NCBI GenBank assembly: GCA_943370355.1
Contig: CALRQP020000009.1
Span: 1-64,000, forward strand
Origin: JADCGM01 sp943370355
Lineage (GTDB): Bacteria; Pseudomonadota; Alphaproteobacteria; Sphingomonadales; Sphingomonadaceae
Direction: 5' to 3'
Length of the DNA stretch: 64,000 bases
Shown: positions 1 to 7,514 of the stretch, one piece after another
Layout of the letters: each line of letters opens with the position of its first letter
Numbering within the stretch: position 1 is the first letter of the stretch
Notes under the pieces: generated by a model
Databases searched by the model: none
What the model saw: only the letters and a program-made list of their open reading frames with translations
What the model was told of the DNA's origin: nothing
Translations under genes and position numbers: made by a program

Positions 1-638
1 AACATCGGCGTGTGGGTGGCATCGCTGTCGGAGCGATAGACGCGGCCCGGCGCAATGATGCGGATCGGCGGTTGCTGCGATGTCATCGTGCGGACCTGCA
101 CCGGCGAGGTGTGGGTGCGCAGCAGCATGCGCCGGCCATCGCGGTTGGCGCTCTCCGGGAAATAGAAGGTGTCGTGCATCGCCCGGGCCGGGTGGCTCTC
201 GGGGATGTTGAGCGCGGTGAAATTATGCCAGTCGTCCTCGATCTCCGGACCGGTCGCGACCGCGAAGCCGAGGTCGGCGAAGATTTCGGCGAGTTCATCC
301 ATGACCTGGGAAATCGGATGCACCGACCCTTGCGGGCCGAGGCCGATAGGCAGCGTCATGTCGAGCCGCTCGGTCGCGAGGCGGGCGTCGAGTGCCGCAG
401 CTTCGAGCGCTGCCTTCTTGGCGGCGATGGCTGCGGACACGTCTTCGCGCAGGCCGTTGAACGCCGGTCCGGCTGTCGCGCGCTCTTCGGCGGACAGGCT
501 GCCAAGCGTCTTGAGCAATGCGGTCACCGCCCCCGACTTGCCGAGCGCGCGCACGCGGACGGCCTCGATCGCATCGAGGTCGGCGGCGGTCGCGATGGCT
601 TCGAGCAATTCGCTGCGAAGGGATTCGACGCTGGTCAT
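1..638 (-). CDS. pheS: Phenylalanyl-tRNA synthetase alpha subunit, 5' part
   Basis: Catalytic alpha subunit that charges tRNA-Phe as an alpha2beta2 enzyme with PheT. About 212 codons are present and the C-terminus lies off the left window edge. I translated it from the minus strand. It starts MTSVESLRSELLEA, carries the N-terminal coiled-coil arm (ALGKSGAVTALLKTL, LREDVSAAIAAKKAAL) and then the class II entry HPISQVMDELAEIFADLGF and HPARAMHDTFYF. The reading frame is open to the window edge. It lies 36 bases downstream of a strong terminator that follows rplT, so expression probably depends on read-through or a very short promoter. Identification is secure; pheT would be expected further left. 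Confidence 0.95.
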   Translation of the reverse strand, partial: MTSVESLRSELLEAIATAADLDAIEAVRVRALGKSGAVTALLKTLGSLSAEERATAGPAFNGLREDVSAAIAAKKAALEAAALDARLATERLDMTLPIGLGPQGSVHPISQVMDELAEIFADLGFAVATGPEIEDDWHNFTALNIPESHPARAMHDTFYFPESANRDGRRMLLRTHTSPVQVRTMTSQQPPIRIIAPGRVYRSDSDATHTPM

Positions 639-673
639 TCGGTCTCCCATCCCCGCCTTGCGGGAACGACATG

Positions 674-709
674 AAAAAGGCGCGGGCCGCCATTACAGCA
701 GCCCGCGCC
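674..709 (-). terminator. Intrinsic terminator / possible attenuator between rplT and pheS
   Basis: Read on the minus strand this is a perfect 9-bp stem (GGCGCGGGC / GCCCGCGCC) with a 13-base loop followed directly by five T residues, a classic rho-independent terminator. It sits 22 bases after the rplT stop and 35 bases before the pheS start. In enterobacteria pheST is controlled by attenuation downstream of rplT; no Phe-rich leader peptide was found here, so attenuation is inference. Confidence 0.8.
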
Positions 710-731
710 CCTTACCTATTACGCCTGTTTG

Positions 732-1097
732 TTAGGCGGCCTTGGCGAGCGCGGACTGCGCCTGCGTAAAGACCGTCTTGAACGCCTCCGGCTCGTGCAT
801 CGCGAGGTCGGCGAGGACCTTGCGGTCCAGTTCGACGCCGGCGAGCTTCAGGCCGTGCATGAACACGCCATAGGTCATCCCTTCGGCGCGGACAGCGGCG
901 TTGATGCGCTGGATCCACAGAGCGCGGAAGTTGCGCTTGTTTACCTTGCGGTCGCGGTAGGCGTACTGGCCTGCCTTCTCGACCGCCTGCATGGCGATGC
1001 GGATCGTCGACTTGCGGCGGCCATAATAGCCCTTCGCAGCGTCGAGAACCTTCTTGTGGCGGGCGTGCGCGGTGACGCCCCTCTTTACGCGTGCCAT
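732..1097 (-). CDS. rplT: 50S ribosomal protein L20
   Basis: Binds 23S rRNA early in large-subunit assembly. The 121-residue product starts MARVKRGVTAHARHKKVL and has the typical family core YYGRRKSTIRIAMQAVEKAGQ and RALWIQRINAAVR. Length is normal for L20. It follows rpmI by 12 bases on the same strand, the usual rpmI-rplT pair, and ends at a strong terminator before pheS. infC is not upstream here, since the neighbour is a divergent AsmA-like gene. In some bacteria L20 represses its own operon, but no L20-binding pseudoknot was identified. Confidence 0.98.
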   Translation of the reverse strand: MARVKRGVTAHARHKKVLDAAKGYYGRRKSTIRIAMQAVEKAGQYAYRDRKVNKRNFRALWIQRINAAVRAEGMTYGVFMHGLKLAGVELDRKVLADLAMHEPEAFKTVFTQAQSALAKAA

Positions 1098-1109
1098 CTG
1101 CTACCCTCC

Positions 1110-1313
1110 TTAACCGAGACCGTAGGGCGCCCAGAGCTTGACGCGCTGGGTGTCGGCGACCGAGAGCACCTCGGTGCCGCGGTTCTGGCGGATATATTTG
1201 GCGTTGTGGCTGATGAGGCGGTGACGCTTGCCAGCGACGCCGTGCTTCAACTTGCCAGACGCGGTGAGCTTGAAGCGCTTTTTGACGCCGCTCTTCGTCT
1301 TCATTTTGGGCAT
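1110..1313 (-). CDS. rpmI: 50S ribosomal protein L35
   Basis: Small basic large-subunit protein of 67 residues starting MPKMKTKSGVKKRFKLTASG. The open frame extends 13 codons further upstream, but this ATG is preceded by a good Shine-Dalgarno sequence (AGGAG, 6 bases before the ATG) and matches the conserved family N-terminus. It is the first gene of rpmI-rplT. Its promoter must lie in the 94 bases shared with the divergent AsmA-like gene; no clear promoter was recognised there. Confidence 0.97.
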   Translation of the reverse strand: MPKMKTKSGVKKRFKLTASGKLKHGVAGKRHRLISHNAKYIRQNRGTEVLSVADTQRVKLWAPYGLG

Positions 1314-1407
1314 TTTCGACTCCTGTCTAGGGGTTCGATTATGAGTCGCCACGGCAGCCCGTTAGCCGGGCGACTCTCGAAGGGACGGGCCTATAACGGG
1401 ACGGGGC

Positions 1408-3459
1408 ATGAAACGCAACGGCGTGCGGACCGTTGTGTCGCATATGACCGCAACCGTAACGAACGATCCCGAGCAAAACGACAACCGGCGACCGTGGCTC
1501 TGGCCGCTGCGTATCGTCGCCGGCGTATTGGCCCTGCTGTTTGCAGCCTGGCTGGTGCTTTACGTCACCAAGGGGCGGTTCCTGAAGGACACGGTCGTTG
1601 GCATCGCCGAAACACGGATGCACCGCGACATTTCGGTGGGCGGCGATTTCAACCTCTATTTCAATCCCTTCCATATCCAGTTTCTCGCCGAGGATTTGTC
1701 GGTGGCCAATCCGGCGTGGGCCAAGGACAAGCAGCTGCTGACCGCGAAACGCGTCGCGTTCCAGCTAAATCTCTGGCGGCTAATCGGCGGCAAGCGCGTG
1801 TTCAACACGCTGGAATTGCGCGATGCCAGCGTCGGGCTTGAGCGGCAGCTCACCCGCAACACCTGGACCTTCGACGGCAGCAACGAACCGTTCACGCTGC
1901 CGGACATCCGTCACGCCGCAATCACCGGCACCAACCTGCATTATCTCGATGCGCCGCTTTTGCTCGACGCTAAGATCGCTGTCGGCGATGTGACGGCCGC
2001 GAACACGCGCTTGCAGCCGCTTGTGCCGTTCAATGGCGGCGGCACCTCGCACGGGGCACCGTTCACCGTGACGGGCGCGCTGACCTCACCGAACGAAACG
2101 CTGGCGGGCGGCGCGAACAAGCTCGACGCGACGATTCGCACGGGCGACAGCCGCGTCCGCATCTTCGGGACGCTGCCCGGTGCAACGGTGCTGCAAGGCT
2201 CGGACCTCAACCTAGATGCGCAGGGCAAGAATCTGACGACGCCGTTCCGGATGCTCGGCGCCGCGGTCCCCGCGACCCGGCGCTATCATGTCCGCTCCAA
2301 GCTCACGCTCGACGGCAGCGACTGGAAGTTCACGCGCATTGCCGGGACGTTCGGCGATTCTGACTTAAACGGGCGCATGACGATCTCGCGCCCAGCCGAG
2401 CGGCTGACGATCGATGCGACGCTCGACAGCCGCAATCTCGACATTCTCGATGCAGGACCCTGGATCGGCTATTCGCCCGAGCGGCTCGATGCGATGGGCG
2501 GCAAGGGTGCGATCACCGTCGAGGGCGGGCACCCGCGCGTCCTGCCCAACACCGCGCTGGCCTCGGCCGAAACGCTCGACCGGTTCGATGCGAAGGTGCG
2601 CTACAAGGCAACCAAGGTGCGCACCGGCAGCATTCCGGTGGCCAATCTCGACGTGCAACTCGGGCTCGATCACAAATTGCTGACGCTGAAGCCGGTGTCG
2701 TTCGATCTCGCCGGCGGACGGCTGACCGCCGACATCGCGATCGACGCGCGCAAGGTCCCCGTCGCGACCGACTATGACATCCGGCTGTCGCCGATGGCGC
2801 TGTCGAAGCTGATGACCGGCTTCGACATCGACAAGAGCGGCGTGCGGGGCACGCTGAAGGGTCGCATCCAGCTCAAGGGCTATGGCGACACGGTGCGCAA
2901 ATCGCTTTCCAGTTCGTCGGGCCGGATCGCGATCATCCTGCCGAAGGGCAGTTTCTGGATCCGCAACATCGAACTGCTGGAACTCGATATTTTCCAATAT
3001 GTCGGCAAGGGGCTGCTGAAGCAGCTCAAGGACCCTTCGGAGGTCCGCTGCGGGCTGTTCGGCTTCACCGTCAAGGACGGCGTTGCGCAGGCCGATCCGA
3101 TCTTCATCGATACGCAGCGCAACGTGATCCGCGGCACCGGTAAATTCACGTTCGACGATGAGTCGCTCAATCTTTCGATCAAGGCGGATTCGAAGAAGTT
3201 CAGCCTGTTCTCGGGCCAGTCGCCGATCGGCGTCGGCGGCTATTTCGCGGCCCCAACGGTGAACCCGATTTCGAAGCAGCTGATCACCCGCGCGGCTGCC
3301 GGCATCGCCGCCGGGATCGTCGCGACGCCGTTCGCGGCATTGCTCGCCTTCGTTGATGTCGGCGACCAGAAGGACACCGACTGCACCGCCGTCCTGGCCG
3401 GTGCGCGTGGTCCAGCGGTCGCGGCAGCCGACAAGGCGGCCGAGAAAAAGAAGAAGTAG
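1408..3459 (+). CDS. AsmA-like inner-membrane protein
   Basis: A 683-residue protein with an N-terminal membrane anchor (about residues 33-53, rich in L, V and A) followed by a long, beta-rich periplasmic part, the plan of the AsmA/DUF748 family. These proteins are thought to help lipid transport or outer-membrane assembly. The opening of the periplasmic part (DISVGGDFNLYFNPFHIQF) and the C-terminal SIKADSKKFSLFSGQSPIGV are typical. The start at 1408 has a GGGACGGGG purine stretch just upstream; a second ATG at 1444 is an alternative. It is divergent from rpmI and ends five bases from the convergent coxM-like gene. The exact substrate is unknown. Confidence 0.8.
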   Translation: MKRNGVRTVVSHMTATVTNDPEQNDNRRPWLWPLRIVAGVLALLFAAWLVLYVTKGRFLKDTVVGIAETRMHRDISVGGDFNLYFNPFHIQFLAEDLSVANPAWAKDKQLLTAKRVAFQLNLWRLIGGKRVFNTLELRDASVGLERQLTRNTWTFDGSNEPFTLPDIRHAAITGTNLHYLDAPLLLDAKIAVGDVTAANTRLQPLVPFNGGGTSHGAPFTVTGALTSPNETLAGGANKLDATIRTGDSRVRIFGTLPGATVLQGSDLNLDAQGKNLTTPFRMLGAAVPATRRYHVRSKLTLDGSDWKFTRIAGTFGDSDLNGRMTISRPAERLTIDATLDSRNLDILDAGPWIGYSPERLDAMGGKGAITVEGGHPRVLPNTALASAETLDRFDAKVRYKATKVRTGSIPVANLDVQLGLDHKLLTLKPVSFDLAGGRLTADIAIDARKVPVATDYDIRLSPMALSKLMTGFDIDKSGVRGTLKGRIQLKGYGDTVRKSLSSSSGRIAIILPKGSFWIRNIELLELDIFQYVGKGLLKQLKDPSEVRCGLFGFTVKDGVAQADPIFIDTQRNVIRGTGKFTFDDESLNLSIKADSKKFSLFSGQSPIGVGGYFAAPTVNPISKQLITRAAAGIAAGIVATPFAALLAFVDVGDQKDTDCTAVLAGARGPAVAAADKAAEKKKK

Positions 3460-3464
3460 CGGCG

Positions 3465-4250
3465 CTAGCCGAGTTCGGCGACCGCCCGCTTGAGCATGAC
3501 ACCGCACAGATGCGCGCGGTACTCGGCCGAGGCGTGGATGTCGGTGTTGAGGCCGTCGGCGTCAGGCGCAAGCCCGTCCAGGCTCGTGCCGCCGTTCAGC
3601 GCGGCTTCCGCCTCGCTCCAACGGAACACGCCCGGACCGGCACCGGTGACGGCGACGCGGTGGCCATCGGCGAACTTCGCGACGAACACCCCAACGATTG
3701 CATAGCGCGACGCCGGGTTGCGGAACTTGGCATAGGCCCCGGCATGCGGGACTTTGAACCCGATCCGCGTGACGATCTCGCCATCGGCGAGCGCGGTCGT
3801 GAACATGCCCTGTAAGAAATCGTCGGCGGCATGGCTGCCCGACGAGGTTTCGACCACCGCATCGAGGGCGAGCAGTGCCGCGGGATAGTCGGCGGCCGGA
3901 TCATTGTTGGCGACCGAGCCGCCGATGGTGCCGCGATTGCGCACCTGCGGATCACCGATCAGCTGAGCGAGCGCGGCGAGCGACGGAATTGCGCCCCTGA
4001 CGACGGCGCTGTCGGCGACCGCCGCGTGGCGCGCCAAAGCGCCGATCCAAAGCCGGTCGCCCTCGACCGCGATGCCGTCGAGCCCGGGAATGGCGTTCAG
4101 GTCGACAATCGCATCGGGCATCCGCAGCCGCGACTTGATCGCCGGGATCAGCGTATGCCCGCCTGCGAGCAGCGCCGCCTCGCCACCGCCGGCGAACAGG
4201 CTGGCGGCTTCTGCGACCGAAGTCGCGCGGTTGTAGGCAAACTCACGCAT
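3465..4250 (-). CDS. FAD-binding medium subunit of a molybdo-hydroxylase (CoxM/CutB type)
   Basis: 261-residue flavin subunit of the xanthine dehydrogenase/CO dehydrogenase family, which passes electrons from the FeS subunit to an acceptor. The two FAD-contact motifs are visible: AGGHTLIPAIK near residue 32 and TIGGSVANNDPAADYPAAL near residue 112. Start MREFAYNRATSVAEA is chosen over an 11-codon upstream extension because it matches the family and overlaps the 2Fe-2S gene by 8 bases, implying translational coupling. The molybdenum-binding large subunit, normally adjacent, is missing on both sides, so the enzyme and substrate cannot be named. Confidence 0.88.
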   Translation of the reverse strand: MREFAYNRATSVAEAASLFAGGGEAALLAGGHTLIPAIKSRLRMPDAIVDLNAIPGLDGIAVEGDRLWIGALARHAAVADSAVVRGAIPSLAALAQLIGDPQVRNRGTIGGSVANNDPAADYPAALLALDAVVETSSGSHAADDFLQGMFTTALADGEIVTRIGFKVPHAGAYAKFRNPASRYAIVGVFVAKFADGHRVAVTGAGPGVFRWSEAEAALNGGTSLDGLAPDADGLNTDIHASAEYRAHLCGVMLKRAVAELG

Positions 4251-4713
4251 TTTCCATCGCCTTCGCACCTGCCTGAATGGCACTGACGATATTCTGATAG
4301 CCCGTACAGCGGCACAGATTGCCTTCGAGGTCGTGCGAGATCGTCTCGCGGTCGAGGTCGTGGCCGTGGCGGCGGACGATCTCCAGACCGGCCATCACCA
4401 TGCCCGGCGTGCAGAAGCCGCATTGCAGACCGTGATGCGTCTTGAACGCCGCCTGCATCGGATGCAGCTCGGCACCGTTGGCGACCCCCTCGATCGTCGT
4501 GATCGCCTGCCCGTCGAGCTGCACCGCGAGCAGCGTGCAGGACTTCATCGCCTTGCCGTCCACCAGCACATTGCAAGCACCGCACTGCGACGTGTCGCAG
4601 CCGATATGCGTGCCGGTCAGGTGTAGCTGATCGCGCAGCAGGTCGACGAGGAGCGTGGCCGGCTCGATATCGAGCGCATGCCGTTCGCCATTGATGGTGA
4701 GGGTGGTTTGCAT
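4243..4713 (-). CDS. 2Fe-2S small subunit of a molybdo-hydroxylase (CoxS type)
   Basis: 156-residue electron-transfer subunit with both clusters of the family. The plant-type ferredoxin cluster is in GCDTSQCGACNVLVDGK with a fourth cysteine in KSCTLL. The alpha-helical cluster is in QCGFCTPGM and NLCRCTGYQNI. It is the first gene of a two-gene unit with the FAD subunit, and the next gene upstream is an unrelated acetyltransferase 69 bases away. A Tat-exported molybdenum subunit lies about 50 kb away in this window (53867-56062), but it belongs to the isoquinoline oxidoreductase type that normally does not use an FAD subunit. Confidence 0.93.
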   Translation of the reverse strand: MQTTLTINGERHALDIEPATLLVDLLRDQLHLTGTHIGCDTSQCGACNVLVDGKAMKSCTLLAVQLDGQAITTIEGVANGAELHPMQAAFKTHHGLQCGFCTPGMVMAGLEIVRRHGHDLDRETISHDLEGNLCRCTGYQNIVSAIQAGAKAMENA

Positions 4714-4782
4714 GGCGCAGAGGATAGCGGCGGGATGTGACGCGGCAAAGTGGGTAAAGGTGGGAGGAAGCGGAATCCGATT

Positions 4783-5268
4783 TCAACCGTCCAAGGCGGC
4801 CAGTTCTGCCAGGGATTTTCCCGTCAGCCGGTAAACCGTCCACTCGTCCTGCGAGGTGGCGCCAAGCGAGCGGTAGAATCCAATCGCCGGCGCGTTCCAG
4901 TCGAGCACCGCCCATTCGAACCGGGCACAGTCGCGCTCCACCGCAATTGCCGCGAGCCGCGCCAGCAGTGCCTTGCCGCCGCCGCCACCTCGCGCCTCGG
5001 GCACGACATACAGGTCCTCAAGGTATAGCCCGCGTTTGCCCGTCCAGGTCGAAAAATTGTGGAAGAACACCGCAAAGCCGATTGCGACGCCGTCGTCCTC
5101 GGCAATCAAAGCCTCGGCAGAAGATGGACGTCCAAACAGCGCGGCACCGAGCGACGCCTCGGTCGCCTCGACCTGATCGGACGCACGCTCATAGTCTGCA
5201 AGGCCGCGGACAAAGGCGAGGATCGTCGGGACGTCAGCGGCGACGGCGGAGCGGACCGAGACCGTCAT
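4783..5268 (-). CDS. GNAT-family N-acetyltransferase (diamine acetyltransferase-like)
   Basis: 161 residues with the complete GNAT fold. MTVSVRSAVAADVPTILAFV forms strand 1 and helix 1, LYLEDLYVVPEARGGGGGKA is the acetyl-CoA pyrophosphate-binding loop (modified R/Q-x-x-G-x-A), and WAVLDWNAPAIGFYRSLGA is the conserved C-terminal part. The order LEDLYV, then WNxxAIxFYxxxGA, resembles spermidine/spermine acetyltransferase relatives, so the substrate may be a small amine, but this is inference. It is a single-cistron-like gene between the FeS subunit and the TfoX-like gene. Confidence 0.88.
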   Translation of the reverse strand: MTVSVRSAVAADVPTILAFVRGLADYERASDQVEATEASLGAALFGRPSSAEALIAEDDGVAIGFAVFFHNFSTWTGKRGLYLEDLYVVPEARGGGGGKALLARLAAIAVERDCARFEWAVLDWNAPAIGFYRSLGATSQDEWTVYRLTGKSLAELAALDG

Positions 5269-5326
5269 TTCGCTTCCGCCGCCCGAGTGCCTGCTCCATT
5301 GGCGTTATCGATCAATTGTCTTGCTT

Positions 5327-5686
5327 TCATGACCTCGTCATTCGCTTGGGCCGCTTCTTCGTCGCGAGCCGTCGTGATGCGGCCAAGGCCACTTCCGCCC
5401 ACGTTCGCAGCGCCTCCGGATCGTCATGGCATGCGCTTGGGGCGCGGCGATAGTTCATCGTGCCGAGGACGCCATTCCCTTTGTCGAAGGTAAAGCGCTC
5501 GCAGCCGGCTTCGTCCCAGATCGGGTCGGCTACGGAATCGGAGCGGAACCACAGGTCGTCGTCGCCCAGCATCGCGAAGATCAGCCCGTCGAGATAGATG
5601 CTGTGCCCGCCGAACCGCGCCGGAATGTGCACGACACCGAGCGGCTCCATCGCCTCGCGGACCCAGCCGGCGAGGCCGTCCGTCAT
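5327..5686 (-). CDS. TfoX/Sxy N-terminal-domain family protein
   Basis: 119 residues resembling the TfoX N-terminal domain: a Gly-rich opening, RFGGHSIYLDGLIFAMLGDD, the strand LWFRSD, and FTFDKG with a tail of NYRRAPS. This domain occurs alone in many bacteria without evidence of a competence role. Its start overlaps the ispG stop by 4 bases (ATGA), so it is the last gene of an ispG unit. The C-terminus is basic (KKRPKRMTRS). Family call is moderately sure and the function is unknown. Confidence 0.75.
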   Translation of the reverse strand: MTDGLAGWVREAMEPLGVVHIPARFGGHSIYLDGLIFAMLGDDDLWFRSDSVADPIWDEAGCERFTFDKGNGVLGTMNYRRAPSACHDDPEALRTWAEVALAASRRLATKKRPKRMTRS

Positions 5687-6804
5687 TCCGCCGCTTCGAG
5701 CCGTGCGTTTGCGGCTTCGATTTCGGCGGCCTTTTTCTCGACGAGTTCGACGATGTGATCGACCATCGCTTCATTGGTGATGTGATGGTCGGTGACGCCC
5801 GACAGATAGACCATCGCCTTGCCCGCGCCGCCGCCGGTCACGCCGATATCGGTCTCGCGCGCCTCGCCGGGACCGTTGACGACGCAGCCGAGCACCGAGA
5901 GCGACAAGGGCGTGCGGATATGTTGCAGCCGTTGTTCGAGTGTTTCGACCGTTCGGATCACGTCGAATCCCTGTCGCGCGCAGCTGGGGCAGGACACGAC
6001 GCGCACGCCGCGATTGCGGATGCCGAGCGCCTTCAGCATCTCGAAGCCGACACGGACCTCTTCCTCGGGCTCAGCCGACAGCGAGACCCGGATCGTGTCG
6101 CCGATGCCGGCCCAGAGCAGCGAGCCGATACCGATCGACGACTTCACCGTTCCGCCGATCAGGCCGCCCGCTTCGGTTATGCCCAGATGCAGTGGACAAT
6201 CCACAGTTTCGGCGAGCTGGTGATAAGCGGCGACCGCGAGGAACAGGTCGGACGCCTTCACCGCCACCTTATATTCGCGGAAATCATGCTCCTCGAGCAG
6301 CCGGATATGATCAAGCGCCGATTCGACAAGCGCCTCGGGGCAGGGCTCGCCATATTTTTCAAGCAGGTCCTTTTCCAGACTGCCGGCATTGACGCCGATC
6401 CGGATCGCACAGCCATTGGCCTTGGCCGCCCGCACCACTTCGGCGACGCGCGCCGACGACCCGATGTTGCCCGGATTGATGCGCAGGCAGGCCGCGCCCG
6501 CATCGGCGGCTTCGAGCGCCCGCTTATAGTGGAAATGGATGTCCGCAACGATCGGCACCTTCGCGGCGCGCACGATCTGCGACAGTGCGGCCGTCGAGGC
6601 TTCGTCGGGGCAGGACACCCGGATGATATCGACGCCGGCCTCCTCGCAGCGGCGAATCTGGTCGATTGTCGCCTTTGCGTCGGAGGTCGGCGTATTGGTC
6701 ATCGTCTGCACGGTGACCGGCGCGTCTCCGCCCACCGGCACCTTGCCGACCATGATCTGACGGGATTTGCGGCGGGTGATATCCCGCCAGGGACGGAGGC
6801 TCAT
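5683..6804 (-). CDS. ispG: 4-hydroxy-3-methylbut-2-en-1-yl diphosphate synthase
   Basis: Fe-S enzyme of the MEP isoprenoid pathway that turns MEcPP into HMBPP. The 373-residue product starts MSLRPWRDITRRKSRQIMVG. It contains the family signatures MTNTPTSDAKATIDQI, VPIVADIHFHYKRALEA, LRINPGNIG, and the C-terminal cluster region with CPSCARQGFDVI and CVVNGPGEARETDIG, which supplies three cysteines. Length is normal for the two-domain bacterial form. It lies on the same strand as pal, 57 bases downstream of it, and is followed with overlap by the TfoX-like gene. Confidence 0.97.
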   Translation of the reverse strand: MSLRPWRDITRRKSRQIMVGKVPVGGDAPVTVQTMTNTPTSDAKATIDQIRRCEEAGVDIIRVSCPDEASTAALSQIVRAAKVPIVADIHFHYKRALEAADAGAACLRINPGNIGSSARVAEVVRAAKANGCAIRIGVNAGSLEKDLLEKYGEPCPEALVESALDHIRLLEEHDFREYKVAVKASDLFLAVAAYHQLAETVDCPLHLGITEAGGLIGGTVKSSIGIGSLLWAGIGDTIRVSLSAEPEEEVRVGFEMLKALGIRNRGVRVVSCPSCARQGFDVIRTVETLEQRLQHIRTPLSLSVLGCVVNGPGEARETDIGVTGGGAGKAMVYLSGVTDHHITNEAMVDHIVELVEKKAAEIEAANARLEAAE

Positions 6805-6861
6805 TTATTCGCCACTCAAGCTGCGCTGCCCGAGCGATATAGACCCTCCGCCCCCGTGGCG

Positions 6862-7419
6862 CTAGCCGATCGCGCCCGAGGTAATCACCGTCACCGCGCG
6901 GCGGTTCTGTGCATAGCTCTCGTCGTCGCTGCCGGGGACTGCGGGGCGTTCCTTGCCGTAGCTGATCGTCGTGATGCGGCCGAGCTGTACGCCCTGGCCG
7001 GCGAGATAGTTTTTCGCGGCATTGGCGCGGCGGTCGCCGAGTGCCAGATTATATTCGCGCGTGCCCCGCTCGTCGGCATGGCCTTCGAGCGTGACCTTGA
7101 CGTTCGGATAGCGCTTCAGCCAGCCCGCCTGCTTGTCGAGCGTCGCCTTGCCGGCGTCGTCGATGTCATAGCTGTCATAGGCGAAGAACACCCGGTCGGA
7201 GCCCGACACCGCCGCGAAATCGGCCGCGGAACCGGGCACAACCGCATTCGTCACCGGCGCATTGTTCATCCCCGCATTGGGATCGGTCGCAGGGCCGGTC
7301 TGCGCCGGAGCCTGAGTTGCCGGCGGCACGGGCGGCAGGTCTTTCTTCTTCTTTCCGGCGCAGGCGGCCGTTACGACGAGGCTGGCGATGACCAGCGACT
7401 GAAGGGGGAGATTGCGCAT
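6862..7419 (-). CDS. pal: Peptidoglycan-associated lipoprotein Pal
   Basis: Outer-membrane lipoprotein of the Tol-Pal system that ties the outer membrane to peptidoglycan at the division site. The 185 residues show a lipoprotein signal with acylated Cys20 (LVVTAAC), a Pro/Ala linker, and an OmpA-like domain with FFAYDSYDI, LEGHADERGTREYN and LGDRRANAAKNYL that binds diaminopimelate. A Shine-Dalgarno stretch (GAAAGGA) precedes the ATG. Just upstream, in the 95-base gap to tolB, is a short palindrome (CATGAT-T-ATCATG) that might belong to a separate pal promoter. It is the last gene of the tol cluster. Confidence 0.97.
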   Translation of the reverse strand: MRNLPLQSLVIASLVVTAACAGKKKKDLPPVPPATQAPAQTGPATDPNAGMNNAPVTNAVVPGSAADFAAVSGSDRVFFAYDSYDIDDAGKATLDKQAGWLKRYPNVKVTLEGHADERGTREYNLALGDRRANAAKNYLAGQGVQLGRITTISYGKERPAVPGSDDESYAQNRRAVTVITSGAIG

Positions 7420-7514
7420 CGGGCGGTCCTTTCGGATGGGGCTGATCGGATCGGCGTTAGAACCATGATAATCATGCTGAACACAGGCTGAAAGGCCACA
7501 GCGCTGTTAAAGTT

